From: Albifimbria verrucaria
Lineage: Eukaryota; Ascomycota; Sordariomycetes; Hypocreales; Stachybotryaceae
Assembly: GCA_020081605.1 (NCBI GenBank)
Contig: JAHREC010000011.1
Coordinates: 3,782,001-3,846,000 of the forward strand
Direction of reading: 5' to 3'
Length of the DNA stretch: 64,000 nt
Every line of letters begins with the position of its first letter. Within the stretch, counting starts at the first letter, position 1. The position numbers and the translations under genes were made by a program. Of this stretch, positions 11,803-24,900 are shown piece by piece. The notes under the pieces were generated by a model. It did not search any database, was not told where the DNA came from, and worked only from the letters and a program-made list of their open reading frames with translations.

Positions 11803-14055
11803 TTTCGCAGTCTTGAACGTCGAGATTAACTCGTAGGAGAAGATACTGGTTCACACTTTGGCCTCAGCTTTGGACCCTACTCTCTTCTTTCTTTACTTTT
11901 CTCTTCTTTTTATATAGTAAATAGATTTAAACATTCACATCATACCAAGGATGCTTTGACTCATGCTGCATCTTCAAGCAGCGCAAGCGGAACTTCTGTC
12001 TACGCCCTGTGGGCGTCAGCAGACAGGTGGCTACCCTAAACAAGCTATAAATGGAGACGGTTTGGAAACATCTTCGAGGCGATTGGCGAGCGCTGGCAAC
12101 TGCGGGGAACTCAGGCAAGCCAAAGAAGCCGGTAATCCACGGAATTGCTAGTTCTGGGCTAGACGGGCTGCAGCTCTCAAGCAGCCGGACTCTACGAGGC
12201 CGGAGACTGGCAAGAGTTCGCGGCGCGACGGAGGATGTTGGTGGATCACAACCCATCGGCTCACGGCGTAACCAATGTTACCCTGGACGGACGGCGGACA
12301 ACCAAGTGAGAAGCCTCTGACTTTTCAGAAATTACATGAAACGGTGCGTGCGTCGAAGTATGACGCTCCACGCCGTACGCTCTGACCAATGACCACCGAG
12401 ACAGCTCATGGTAGGAAGATGAACGCTAGTGTGAAGGACCAGGAGGCCTTGGTTTCTGTGTCTGATCGAGAATTTGAGAAACCGACGGATGGGACGAATG
12501 TGCTGCTATTTGCAGAAACAGTGTTTCTGGGGAATGCCAGCAATGATGAAGCAATATTCCTTCGCACACGCGTTTCTCATCAAGATGTAACAGGCGCTTG
12601 AGTAAGTGACCCGAGCACAGATACCTCGACGATCTTCGGGACACGTCTTGAAGGAGATGGATGGTTCTTGGACGGATTGCCCGCTTTCAGCAGGTCACAG
12701 TTCTCATCTTGCGGCCGCATGGGCTCAATGGCGGGAAGCGAAAAGAAATAGAAGGTGAGAAGAAGGGAGGGACGCAATGCCGTGCTTGGACAGTTGTGCG
12801 CAGTTCCAGATGGACGGTCTGTCGCAGATATGGCGACTCCTGCAGACTCTTGAGCTTGACCCCTGATGACACCCACACCGGGACCAGGACCAGGACCAGA
12901 CCAGGGAAGAGAGGGGTTCGGGAGCGGCCACCGAACCCACTTGACCAGGGCTTGTTTTTTGAGATGCAAGATGCAAGATCTACATGCGTGTGCCTTTTCT
13001 TTTCTTTTCTTTTCTTTTGAGACGGGCTGAGCGTTCGCATCGAAGGCTCGGACGGTTGGTTTGCTGGAAGGGTGATGTTTGGGAGACATATGGGTTCAGG
13101 GATTTGATTGATAGCATGGCCTTAAGATTATTCCTTAACAATGTACGTATAGCATCGATATCAATGTGCTGTTAAGAATCCATCGGCCCACTAAGTCGGC
13201 CAAGCATAAGGCCAGAGTCAGGCGAGGCAGGCGGCAAGATGCCTGTAGTCTCTGCGCTACAGCGAGCCAAGACGCCTGTAGATTATCGCTACCACGGTAC
13301 CTAAGGTACTATGTGTGTACTCCGTCGGCTACAGGTACGTGTAAGTGGGATTTCTACACGCTGTCAGCCCAGCACCCTCCTTCAACCTCACCTCTACAAC
13401 ATCATGATACACGCAACTCATCTTACCTTACCCAAACGCCGCTGCTCATGATACAGCGCAACGCAGAAATGACACCACTCTTACTAAGTCCCAGACGGCT
13501 CCTCTGCACCTCGCGACCTACCCAACTCGGGCGCGGATCGCGTGGGGCCTTTCCTGCTACAGACTGCCCATGTGCACTCCCAGACAAGCGCGGTTTCACC
13601 TGAAACGTGGAGAGCCATCCAACCCCCAATCATGCCCTGTCCTCTCGCGGGGCCTCAACCACGAATCCAGCCAGCTCGAACACGCTCCTGTTTGAGGTTG
13701 TCGAGAGAAGGCCCGTCGCTTGTCTGCTGAGGCCAAGGGAACGACCCAGCAGCACGCGCCACGCCTTGTCTCGACCCGGCTTGCTGGTCCGGCCAAAGAC
13801 ATCCTCCGCCCACATCCCTTTCCCTCTATCCATTTGATCCGTCCCATCACGAACAAACCTCTCCTTAACATTGTATCGTGTTTCCTTGGGAGTTGCTTCC
13901 AACAACTCGGTGATGGCGTGGTAGCGGTCCGTTCAACTGCTTTCAGCATGATCTTCTTCCATTCTTTGATATCTCTTATCCAATGACCCCATTGACTGGG
14001 CTTTTCTACTTTCTCTTCTAAGCTGGTCTTGCCACCACCCGACTCTCCGTTCGTC
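11803..14055. other. Divergent intergenic region between the PNPOx-like and 7TM genes
   Basis: About 2.2 kb with no convincing gene. Its longer frames lack motifs and overlap on both strands. It holds a (CTTTT)5 microsatellite (12994-13018), a GGTACCTAAGGTAC palindrome near 13297, and CT-rich sequence before the ATG at 14056. It probably supplies promoters in both directions. Confidence 0.55.
12994..13018 (+). repeat. (CTTTT)5 microsatellite
   Basis: Five perfect CTTTT units, 25 bp, in non-coding sequence. Confidence 0.9.
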
Positions 14056-17000
14056 ATGGCCCTCTCTGCAAATAACCAGGCCTTGACCGCGGCATTCATC
14101 TTGTGAGTCGACCTATTGCCTCCTCTAATGTCTTGTCAACTCTGACCATTGCCCTTTATAACAGTGGCCTTGTCTTGAATGCGGCGTCGGGTGCTGCTTT
14201 TCTCTTTGTTAAGGCCAATGGCCGATCTATTCTTCGCGATGGGCCGAGGCTGGTCCTCGCAGTATTTCTAATCTCATCAAGTCTCTGGGCACAAGTCTCC
14301 TTCGCCGCTTTCCTGATCGAAAACAACTCTTCTCTACCATGTCAGATCGCCATCGCCTTTACCTCTGGCTTCGATCAGCTAGCCCGCGTCGCCCTCGAAC
14401 AGTTCTTACTCGCCTCTATCCACCGTCGTCAGAAACGCTCAGCTGCCTGGATCGTCGTGCAGCTCATCATCTTCCTCCGATTCGTTCTCGGCTGTGCTTT
14501 CGTCGGAGTTCAGAGGCCCCAATTCAAGCCGGTGTGCACCTCCACCACTCTCATCTTGCCTCTGGGCATCGCCGTCGTCGCCGTCGACTTCATCATCGGA
14601 TCTATTCTTTTTGGAGGGGCCATCGTTGCCGGGCTTCGTAGGGATATGAAGGATGACGTTGCGGCTTCTTCTCGTGCCAAGGGGTTGCTTCTGACAATCG
14701 CCGCATTGTTGATTTGGACCGCGGTAAGCTATGCTTCATTCCCATCCGCAAGTAAACTCAACTGATGACACCTATCTTGCGCAGACCAGTGTCCCCTTGC
14801 TTCTAGGCATCGACTTCATAGATCTTATCCCGCGCACGGTAGTCCCAGCTACCGGTCTGATGTTGGTGATAGGTTTGTGTGTGCCTGAATTCTGCGGTCG
14901 CCCTCGCTAATTCCTTCCAGGCATTGTAGCTGTATTCCAACAAACTTTGGCCGGACCGGGCAAAGGACTGTCGGTAACCTCACGCGGTGGTACCCCGGAT
15001 TATGGTCCAACACAGGGTCCATTATCTCGTGACTTGCAAAGCCGAAATCTCGACACTGCTAACTCGTACTATCCTCCTAATCGCTATGAGGAACTGAAGA
15101 CCGAGGCCATGGCGTCCGCGCCAGCTAACATGTCAGTTTCACGAGCCGGCGCGCTGCCAACGATCAATCCTCCCGCCCCCGGCCAGACGTTTGCAGGAGT
15201 TGGGGCCTACCAATTCAGGGCCAGCTTTATCCTCCGATGCGGGATGGGCAACGCTCTGCCGCCAACGTTGCGCCGGAAGGAGGCAGCCGACCTGCTCGCA
15301 AATTTATGCCGAAGGGTGGTAAACTCGCCATTTCAAACCCGATCCTGAACGAGAGCAGCAACCTCAACCCACTGAACCGAATGAATACGATCGACCTAGC
15401 TACAGCAGCTCGAAATGAAAAGGAGCGAAGAGATATGCTTCCTCATCCTTTGGCGTCAAACCTGGTACCATCCCGCCCAGCGCCTCGACCAGGGACAGCT
15501 CCATCAGAATCATCCACCAACTTCACGAGAAAGGAGGTTCAACGTGCTTCATCTAGCCACCTACCGAGAAAGCCATCTGGTGAACTCATCCCGGAGCTAC
15601 CTTCAAAGCTGCTATCAGCAGGGGCATCTTCATCAGCTCAACTTTCGCCTGGTGCAGAGGAGCTTCGACGGAGATCCCTCGCCAGTCTCCACGCGAGGCG
15701 AAGCAGACTTCACCACTCATGGTTTCAATAACGTCAAGAATGGGCGAAGACCAGACAAGCGATATCCCAACTATCGTGCAGGCGAAGGCTTCCACATCAC
15801 CCAAGCCCGCCCCTTTCCGCCTCCTCGGTCACCGTTGAGACCAACACCGGCATTTACCTTCCCGGATAGGACAGTGGCTACCATGCCCACCACCCCTAAA
15901 TCGCAGCTGAAGCCTGAGTCGCCTGTCGAGTTTCTCGTACCTATGCCTGAACCGCTAAATATCAATCGCCAGTGGGAACAGGAAGCATTGAATGATGATG
16001 ACGCAAATAAGCGCATGGCTGAGCGTCAAATTCAAGATCGTAAGACAATTCTCGCCCGAAGCAACTCGGCCAAAGCAAATGTGCGACCTTCAAGACAACG
16101 ACCTCCGTCACCCCTGAAGGATCAAATGCCTCTGCGAAGACTCCTGGCGAACCGAAGCCAACCTTCGGCTTGCCAAGCAACCCGAGGGCTATGGCCAATG
16201 GTATTGCAAAGCTGAAGAGCGTGCCCCAGGAACAAACAGTCATGCTCTTCAATGAAATAGAGTACAAGGATCCTGCTGCCGTCCAGAGCATCAATGCTGA
16301 AGCTGCTGCCGTGGTTGCTGCCGCGCAGAACCAGCCAGCACCAGCTCAAAATATGCCCTCAATGGTTCTTAACCGCCCAAGGCCCAGGACACGCCAACCT
16401 AGCATGGATAGACCTCTCTTCCCGGCCGAGACCTCACCCCGAAAAGCAAACTATCACTATCGGTCGCTATCTGCAGGGTCGGCTAAGTCGAAACTATCGA
16501 TCCTCAACGCAACCGCCGGCGATCCTAGCCAACTGCCTCCTCTACCACCGTTACCACTGAGTGCTGGGGAACCAACCCGCCCACAACCGAACAAGACAAA
16601 GAGCATGACTTTTGATGAGAAGATGGACATGTTCTACCCGGCCTCAAATGCTGCGAACGAGGTTCCCCGCTGCCTCCTATGCGCCCACCAACCGTCAACC
16701 CTAATGTTTCCAAGTTCAGCATCGACTCGTCCATTATGCCTAATGGCGGACGAGGTACGTGGTTGGCGCGAGCCTCGGCAGCCACTCGACAAGAGGAATC
16801 CAAGAGGCAGTCGTCTCCTGTTCTCCCGCCTGACAACCTGGGCAGTGCCTCGGTTTGGAGCGAGAACAATGTCCGCGACGATGCTACCACAGCCTGGGGC
16901 TCAGTTCATTCACCTGCGCGAGCCATCAATATACAAAGGGCCAAGGAGATTGCCGTCCCCCGGTGCCACAGCTCGCTGACGTTAAGATGGATCTCGTCGG

Positions 17001-20000
17001 TGCTAATATGGAGGGTATTCAGACTCCCCAGCGAGAAGATGATGGAGACTCCGAAATTGTCATGGTCCTGCTTGACCCATCAATGGATCATTCCACTGAG
17101 CTGGAAGAACAAGTGACCAGGGAAGAGTCTGAGGTGAAGACTCTCACGTGGCATCGACGTGTTGGTGATGACTGTCCTACTTTCTCTCGCAGGGAGTACG
17201 AAACAAACACACGTAGAGTTCCTCCCCGACACCGCTAGCGCTGAACAGGCCGCCGAAGCCAATATTCGTTGAGGCGGAGCCGTCTCCTTTGGAATCTCCA
17301 GAAGAAGCTCTTCAGGCAATTGATTTACAGCTAAGGAGACTTGAGGAGACAAGCGATGAGGCCGAAAGTGTCGAAGCCGACAACAGAATGACACTCCTTG
17401 CCAACTTGGAGATGGAGATGGGCCAACAAGAGAACTATTGGCAGCAGATCAAGCAGAACCTGAACCGTGACTCCTTTCGACGATTAATTCTACGGCTCAA
17501 TCCTCACCTAATCGACGTTCCAGAACTGAAATGGTGAGGATCTCTATCATGTCGCAACTTGAAGATGTGCTACCGAATGAGCAAGCTCGCCAGATGCTCT
17601 CTGTATCTCAGAGCCAAGCACAGTCACAAGCTAGTTTGAGATCAAGGTCGTCATCTTCGCGTTCTAGCAATGGAAAGCAAGGTTCAGTCGAGCCCCACAG
17701 ACGCAGCTCAACCCGGATGAGTTATCTTACTGTTATGCCAACGCAGGCTCAGTTGGGAAGCCCCACGCCTCCTGACACTGACGAGTCCGAGAGCGAGACT
17801 GAGCCCATGGCACGACCGATAATCAAGATGGACATCGCTCCAAGAGAGCCTGTAACTGCCTTGTGGGTACCGCAACAGGTTGAGGCATACTCCATGACTG
17901 TTAGCGAGACTCATCTTTGGGCTCCCACAAAGGGCGTGGACACACCTTCCAAGGTGTTCTTGTCGGCGCCAAGCTTGACATCACGGGCCGTGGCTAAGAA
18001 GTCGCTTAAGCCTTTGCAAATTGAGAGCACACAGCTTTGGACAGCCTCCGTCAGCAACACGAAGTCTTACAACGCAGCTGCTGGACTCTGGAAAACGACC
18101 GCAGTCCAAGAAGTCAACGAAGTAAAGGTTGAGAAGCCCAAGGCTAAAGAAACACCGCTGCCAAAGGCTCCGGCAAGACCCTTGACTCAGAAACCGCCCC
18201 GACGCCCTAAGAGGATGACAATGCTTCCAGACATTTTGGAGAGCCCTAAGCCTCTCCCCAACAAGAGAGACACTCTGGGTATTTTCCAGTTTCCCTGGGG
18301 TGAGAAGTCTGATGTCCCTACGGTGCAGTTCCGCCCTCAGACGTTCATGGCCATTCCCGGCACCATGTCCTCCGGCGCTTCCTCCGGCATCCCTGCCGGC
18401 AGCCGTGCACCTGTGGAGCCAAGCCGCATCTTGAGCCCTCAAGGATATTCCAACTCTTTCCTTGATGAGTATGAAAAGGAGGATGACTTTGATAGCCTGT
18501 CTGAGTATGGCGAGGACAGCAGCAGCGGCGACGACGACTTTGACGAGAGCACTTTATGGGAGATCGCCAGTCTTCTTCAATCCAAGAATGTGCCTTCTCG
18601 GGCAAGCCTTTTCCCAGAACAGGAGAATGAAGGTGCCGATACCACCCCTGTCCAGGATGATGTCGACTTTGAGGCTTTCACAATGATGACTGCCCGCAGC
18701 TCGACTGTAGAACCTATATCAACGCCTGTAGAGCAAGGTCTTCAAGTCAATCGAGGCTCAGTTACTGGCAGTCTCAAGCATGACTCTACGGTTCTAGGTG
18801 ATCAAGACTACTACATGTCTGATGAAGAAGATGTCAGGGATGATGTGACCGAAAAGTCTACTGCTGTTTTTAGCCCTGGCATGCCATTGCCTGCTATGGC
18901 CGAGGAAGATGAAAGGGAGGAAGTTCCCAAGGAGCACACTTCTGTGTTCAGCCCTGGTATTCCATCGCCTGCTCTGATTGAGGAAGAGATTCTCCGAAAT
19001 TCTACTGCTGTGCCCAGCCCTGGCATCCCATCACCTGCTTTGGTTGAGGAGGTCGACGAGAGCGAGTATGAAGTCGAAGGTGAGATGGCAACAGTGGAAA
19101 TTGCTATTGACCCTAGCCTCAAATCTGCCTCAATCCCTGCCAGTGAGAGTGATTATGAGTCTGAAATGGACGAAGTGGTAGCTGATGAGCCTTCCACTAA
19201 GCAGCACATTAATGTTTTTGAGCCTGCTGAAGATGAGGGTGTGGATGAAGTTCAAGCCGATGAGGTGGCAGCAGAGGAATCTCTTGCTGGGCAAGATGTT
19301 ACCGTTGTCGAACCTGCCATCCATGAGGATGTGGATGAGACCAAGATTGACAGTATTGTAACAGAGGAATCAGTCTCTGAGACTCGCACTGCCTCTGCAA
19401 CAATGTGGTCACTACAAGCAGTGACCACGCAACAGACCTTTGGATTGCCCCAGTCTGAAGTGGAAGGATGGGAGATACTTCTTGGTAGCCTCGCCCAGAC
19501 CACTGTCCGCGCCAAGCTGCGCAGAGCTCAACCTGCTATTATCTCAAGCACTAGGCTCTGGTCCCCTCCTCGAAAGACAAGACCGCATCTTCTGACTTGC
19601 TTTGGAGCAACCCAAAGCAGAAAGTTGACATCGTCGAGCCTGTAAAGGTGGCGCCGTCAAGGGCAGTCAGTAGTATGTGGGAGGCCCCGGTCGTGGAGGA
19701 GATCGAAGAAGACTCGACGGGATTATTCAACCTTGCTCGTGTGAAAGCTGAGCCCGTAACGACAGATCCAGCTGATATTGGTGCCATTTTGGAACCGTCC
19801 GCTCCCCATGTACCTCGCAAGAATGTCTTTGAGTGGAAGTCCATGCCCAAGATCAGCTCTTGGAATATGTGGTCAGGCAAGAAGGAGACCCCTGCCTCTC
19901 CGCAGGCTCCAGCCGAAGTTCCAGCCACCACTCAGACTAAGGCCCCTGTCGAGAGCCCCAAAGCGCAGTATTGGCTGTTCTCGTCGCGCAAGCGAAGTGA

Positions 20001-20655
20001 CTCGGCGAAGAGCACTGATAGTATCCCTGTAACACCTCCCGCGGCTCGTGACGATACCGCTAAAGAAACAGAGGGTGTGGCAGAACAAGATAGTGGAAAG
20101 ATACTGCCTTGGCGAAACGCCACGCCTCAGGAGTGGGATGATGCTCTGCGAGCAGCCGTCCGTGCAGGTCGCCCGGGCCGAGTTCTCGCTGCGTCCGAAG
20201 CCAATTGGATTGCCGCTCTGGAAGATGCAATTACAGCAGGCATGAAGATCGAGGAACTCCCATTGAGTCCTGCAGTCGATGTTCCTGTCGAGATTGCTTC
20301 TCACCAAGATGAGCCTGAGATTGCCGCTGTAGAGATCCCTTCAACCCCCAAGTTCATCCAAGAAGTGTCCCTTTGGTCTCAACCTAGCCCGACCCTCCCT
20401 CTTTCCTCCAATGCCATGTGGCAGCCTGTCTCGACCAAGGCAACATCGCAGGACTCGCTGTCCGAACTCCCCGTTGCCCAGCACATCAAGCTTTCTCGGT
20501 CTGCACGCAACGAGAAAGTAAGGAGCCTCTACTCAACTTCATTCGAGTTTAGCAGCCAAGCCCTCTGGAACTCGACCCGCGCCCTTACCCAGCAGCAGCG
20601 CAACAACGAGCAAAAGGACTGGCTCCGCGAGGAGTCCGCCTTTGGATGGTACTAG
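14056..20655 (+). CDS. Giant 7TM protein with long disordered tail carrying repeated [LMV]W motifs
   Basis: The N-terminus from ATG 14056 is a multi-span membrane domain of about 300 residues. Spliced hydrophobic segments include GLVLNAASGAAFLF, LVLAVFLISSSLWAQ, FLRFVLGCAFVG, LPLGIAVVAVDFIIGSILFG and GLLLTIAALLIWTA. Introns are 14103-14164, 14724-14784 and 14873-14920, all phase-consistent. Beyond about 14940 the protein is hydrophilic and rich in Pro, Ser, Glu and Lys, running to the stop at 20653-20655, roughly 2,150 residues in all. From about 17861 the tail holds many LW/MW motifs, then proline repeats and acidic stretches, and ends ..DWLREESAFGWY. The frame is interrupted many times between about 15.2 and 19.6 kb. 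Repairable one-base losses seem to explain them, but I did not resolve each. A two-gene model, 7TM plus separate LW protein, cannot be excluded. The membrane domain resembles an unnamed integral membrane family of Pezizomycotina. No function is known to me. Confidence 0.68.
17861..20575 (+). repeat. Array of [LMV]W short motifs in the tail of the 7TM protein
   Basis: Within the translated tail, a hydrophobic residue followed by Trp recurs at least a dozen times in otherwise disordered sequence. Examples are TALWVPQ, HLWAPTK, QLWTASV, GLWKTTA, TMWSLQ, RLWSPP, LLWSNPK, SMWEAP, NMWSGKK, SLWSQPS, AMWQPVS and ALWNSTR. Spacing is usually 15-60 residues, with a larger gap in the acidic middle. A related pair (SVWSENN, TAWGSV) lies upstream near 16.85-16.9 kb. 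Trp is normally rare in disordered regions, so the pattern looks selected. Confidence 0.75.
18857..19050 (+). repeat. Three tandem SPGxPxPAxxEE protein repeats
   Basis: Three consecutive units of about 22-30 residues share V(F/P)SPG(M/I)P(L/S)PA(M/L)(A/I/V)EE. The DNA is also similar, each unit containing AGCCCTGG followed by a CC(A/T)-rich stretch. This indicates recent internal duplication within the 7TM protein's tail. Confidence 0.8.
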
Positions 20656-21926
20656 TTGAAGACCAATGTTTGTTCTGCGCAAACTCCCAGACACCGGAGT
20701 GGATGGGGAGAAAAGCTTGCATAGAGTAATGGCAACACTCACTGTGTGACCACAGAATTTTTCTTCTACTTTTTGTGTTAATGGAATGAGATGAGGAATA
20801 CAGTGTCTTTGGCACTTGCATATACCCCATTTTCCTCATCCCCATCACAGGCATTGTTCATAGATGACATGCCTCTCTATCAAATTTTCTTATGACCAGG
20901 ATGAAGTATAGCATTGGGCGTTCTAGCAAGCGAAACTCGGTAGTTAGTAGCTCAAAGCATATTACATTTACATATACTCTTGGATCTTGTTTCTTGACAA
21001 TCGTGACTGTTAGCCCAAGCCCACCGTGTAGCGTTCCATGACAGGGACGGCAAACCCCTTTAGACATGCCTACGTCAACAAGCACTCAGAGAAAGAATCA
21101 TTGCCAAGACGGCCGAGCTAAAGTCCATGCAATCGTTAAAATTTCATGATGCGCCGATGCTACGTGACCTCAATGCGTGTCCTTGAACCATATCCTGTAT
21201 TCCGAATCCCATATCCCTTCCCAGCTTTTGTGCCCTTGATTTCCGTTACGCGTTTGACCGCCTGGATTCTCCGATGATGGAGATTCCAATCATGCAATGG
21301 CAGGGACTACGAGCGAATCGAGAACATGCCATTAACTTCTCGACCTCTCGCTCCTTCTGCCAGGTTCCTTTCCTCATGCCATTATCCCTTCATCAACGTG
21401 TCGAAGGTCAGGGTACAGATATTTCTGGACAAAGAAAACTCGAGCAAAAAGGCTAGAAACTCCAAAGGTCCCTTCGATGAATCTATCAGTTCCCACAATT
21501 AAACCCACAAGCTTCTAGCATCTTGGATTGGGTCGACAGTTCTAGCTGCAAGCAACAAACCTCAATCCGAGAGCTAGAGACTTTCTATCCGTCCTTGTTG
21601 TACCTTTCAATTGGGAAACTCAGGTATTTGGTATCGATTCGCAGAAGTCCAATAAACCCGAACTGTTCGGAGGGGTCTTGAAATGGACAAAGTGGATTGC
21701 ATGAGATCAGACAATATCCATGCAAGCCTAGTCGCGAAGAAAACATTCCTTCTAATGCCTGAAATCGAAATGAATTCGGGTAGAGCGTGTGACCGTCGCT
21801 ATGCAAACAAGAAAAGGGTTTGAAAATAATAGTTTGTACAAGCACTGTTTTGTGACAGCGCTGTTGTTGTGTATACATGATGCCGTAATGCATCAACTTC
21901 ATCTGGTCGATCAGAGAGTAGATGGA
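20656..21926. other. Convergent intergenic region
   Basis: Lies between the stop of the 7TM gene and the stop of the minus-strand disordered protein. I see no gene. It presumably holds the two 3' UTRs. Confidence 0.55.
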
Positions 21927-24900
21927 TTAGCTGACGGTCATCATCTGCATCCGCCTACCCAGTGTAGAGGATGGTGAATTCTCTGGCGATGTGCTGTCAA
22001 CCATCGGCGTGGTTCCACGGCTCCTGCCTATTCTTCGAGGTGGGCTTGAGCCTGGTTCGTCGAAGACACGAGTAAAAGCCGGGCTTGATTCTAGTTGGCG
22101 TTCATGCCGGGGAGTCCGCGCAGGACTCTGCGTTATTTGATCCGCTCGCCGTATGATATCAGATAGAGCATCACGCAAATCTCCAGCTCTCTTAACCAGC
22201 GCCTTGAGGCTGTTGGTATCAAAGTGAACTCTGCTGTTGGTTTGGCTTGAGATTTGTAAAGCCTCGGCCGCAGTCTTCTGCTGCATCGTCTCCATCACGG
22301 ATCGCATTAAACTTGTAACATCCTGAGGCTTTTGGTATCGGTTCTCTGGTGTGCGTGGACGGCTGGGACGGGCTGAGTGCGTGGCTTCATCTTGGGTGGG
22401 CCAGCCTCCAAAGATATCATCATCGGGAGAAAAGACGGAACGGCGTCTTGAGGAATGACGCTCCCGCACGACGGCCGTTTTAGACATCACAGGTTCACGA
22501 CCGTCAAATGCCGCATCGAGCTTGTCGATAGAGGCGGAGTCAAAGGAATCGTCGAGACGATCACCGAAATCGAAGGCATTCGAGCCAAGGGATGAAGAAT
22601 CATTATCCCCATCTAGGGAATCCTCGTCCGGCGAAGCTAGGGCAATGATTCCTTCAGCCTCCTTCCAAAGGTTCTTCTGGGGTCCATTCAGCATGTCCAT
22701 ATCTCGGCCGTGGCGACATAGACGCTTCAAATCATTGACAAGTAGGGAGAGCTCGCGGATTTGTCCCGAGTGAGCCTTGACACTGGGTTGGGTGGCTCGA
22801 ATTGCCTCTGGTACGGCGAACAGATCATCGCCGTCCTTGCCGTCATTGTCTGTGGTGCTTCCACCAAATTCAAAGTCATCATCCCAGTCCTCGCTTACAT
22901 TCTTGGTGGTGCCCCACGTGCCGTACTTAGCACCCGTGGGTTTGCTAGAGTCATCGGGGCCGTCATGCACGACAGGAACGCTCTGGCTCCGGACATGCAT
23001 TGGTGCTGGGCCTTTGCGCAAGGCTGATCGACCGCCTCTAGGGTCCATTTCCTGTTTGGCATAAGCTGTCTTGGGACGAGGCGAACGGCCGCCACTTTCT
23101 TGCTTGTCATGCACTGAAGGCTCGCTCCAGTCAAACAAGTTGCTCAAAGGCCGTTCGGAAACGGTGTCATGGCGGGGAGTTTCTAACACGGAGTTTCCAC
23201 TGATATTGGCTAGGGCGAGACGGACATTGGGGTTAATGCCTCTCGAGTTAATCGAACTTCCCTTAGATGGGGGTGACAAGGCATTATAGGGCGCATCATC
23301 GTCCCTGGCCCAGTCGTCGTCAAAGTCATCATCCATGGATAGGCGACCAAAGTCTCTTCCGGTGGGCAAAGAGTCGGTTGTGTCTGTTTCCATGCTAAAT
23401 CGGGGATACATGGCGTGGCCGGGGTCTACATTCCCTCGGTACGATGCCATGATGGGCGTGGAAGACTCTCGTCTTCCTCCATGATCTTGTTGTCTTCATC
23501 CCAGCCCTTGCCTAGGATCTCCTGGATGGACAGCCGCTTGGTCTTGCTATTGCCAGCGGTGCTAGGGGTGACTCGTCATACACAGATTCCAGGGGTGTCT
23601 CAACCGTGCGAACACGACCCGATGCAACGGTCCGCAAGGAATCAAACATGGTATCGCTCTTGAAGTCGGTGTCTTCATCGTCACCAGAATGGAAACCACG
23701 AGATTCGGCCTCTAAATTGTCTGACGCAGCTGGTGGACGGTCGTTCAGCGATGCCCTAAATTGTGACATGTTTGTGGAGCTGGTCGAGCTACCAGATGGT
23801 TGGTTGGGTCGTGTTACGTGATTTTGGACCCCGCCCGAGGATCCTAAGCGCGATAAGTCAACATGAAAAGTTGACAACCTCGGGAGTGGGGGCAGGGGAT
23901 GATGAATTTCTTTTGCGAGGTGGAGGCTGAAAGTTGATAGCTGAATCAAGCGCCGAACCCTGCAATGCCATCGGGATTACGGGGCTTGTTGGTTCAGCAG
24001 CAGGACTCGTGTGCTGATGTGTGGTCGAGTACTGGCTGGTGACTGGTTCTGAAACAGTACGCTTATTGCCTGTTTTGGACTCGGCGCCCTGTTTCGGTCG
24101 TCGAAGGCTTCCTGACGTGCGAGAGACCCAGTTGCCTGCTGAAGAAAAAGTCATGGAGAATGATCGTTTGGCTCGTTTGGCTGGAGTGAGTTCCGGAGAA
24201 GAATTCGCGTAATCGAACTCCTCCGTGGGTGGGTCAATCTCCTCTTGGATGTCTTCCGGTGGAGCTGGGATCGATGATACAGTTGCACCCGACACCATCC
24301 TTGGCTTGACTAGATGCGCCGACTGATGCTTGTCCCCTGCAGGCTGGATGCGTCTCAAGGCGAAATTCCTTGCCTGCGTACCGAAATCACTTAGGCGGCT
24401 GGATGCAGCACGTCCAACGGAGTCGGTTGTTCTAGAGTGGAAAAAGGATGTCCATCCAGTATTATCGGGGCTGTTCGATCGTCGATCGACCGGGGAGGCT
24501 CAGCGGGCTTCGTAGCTCGGCCTGTTGGCCAAAAACATGAACAGGTGTGTCCACGGGCGACGCGAGGTGAAATTGAGGATGGAGCTGCTGTAGCGTAGCA
24601 GACCGTTGGTGGCTGGTGGCAGGGCGGCGAAGCGTGGGCAAATGAGATCTAGATCGTGGCCGAAGCGCCGAGGAGTCCTCGTAGTCTCGAGTCGAAGCAG
24701 TCCTTTGACAAGCTTATTGGGGGTAGAGGTGGTGCCGCCGAGCCAGTGGGAGATAGAATGGGGGCGCTCGAGCCGTGGGAGAAGGTAATGGACGGTGAAT
24801 CGGGGCCTACGCTGGATCTTGGGCTACCGTGCTGAGAGAGAGGTCTGATGGAGAGCCTTCGAATCCACGAGCTATTGGACGAGATGGAATCCCGATTTCC

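Noticed and set aside
12580..13089. 169-aa minus-strand frame over the CTTTT repeat
   Set aside because: Lys/Glu and Pro/Gly runs arise from simple repeats; no motif.
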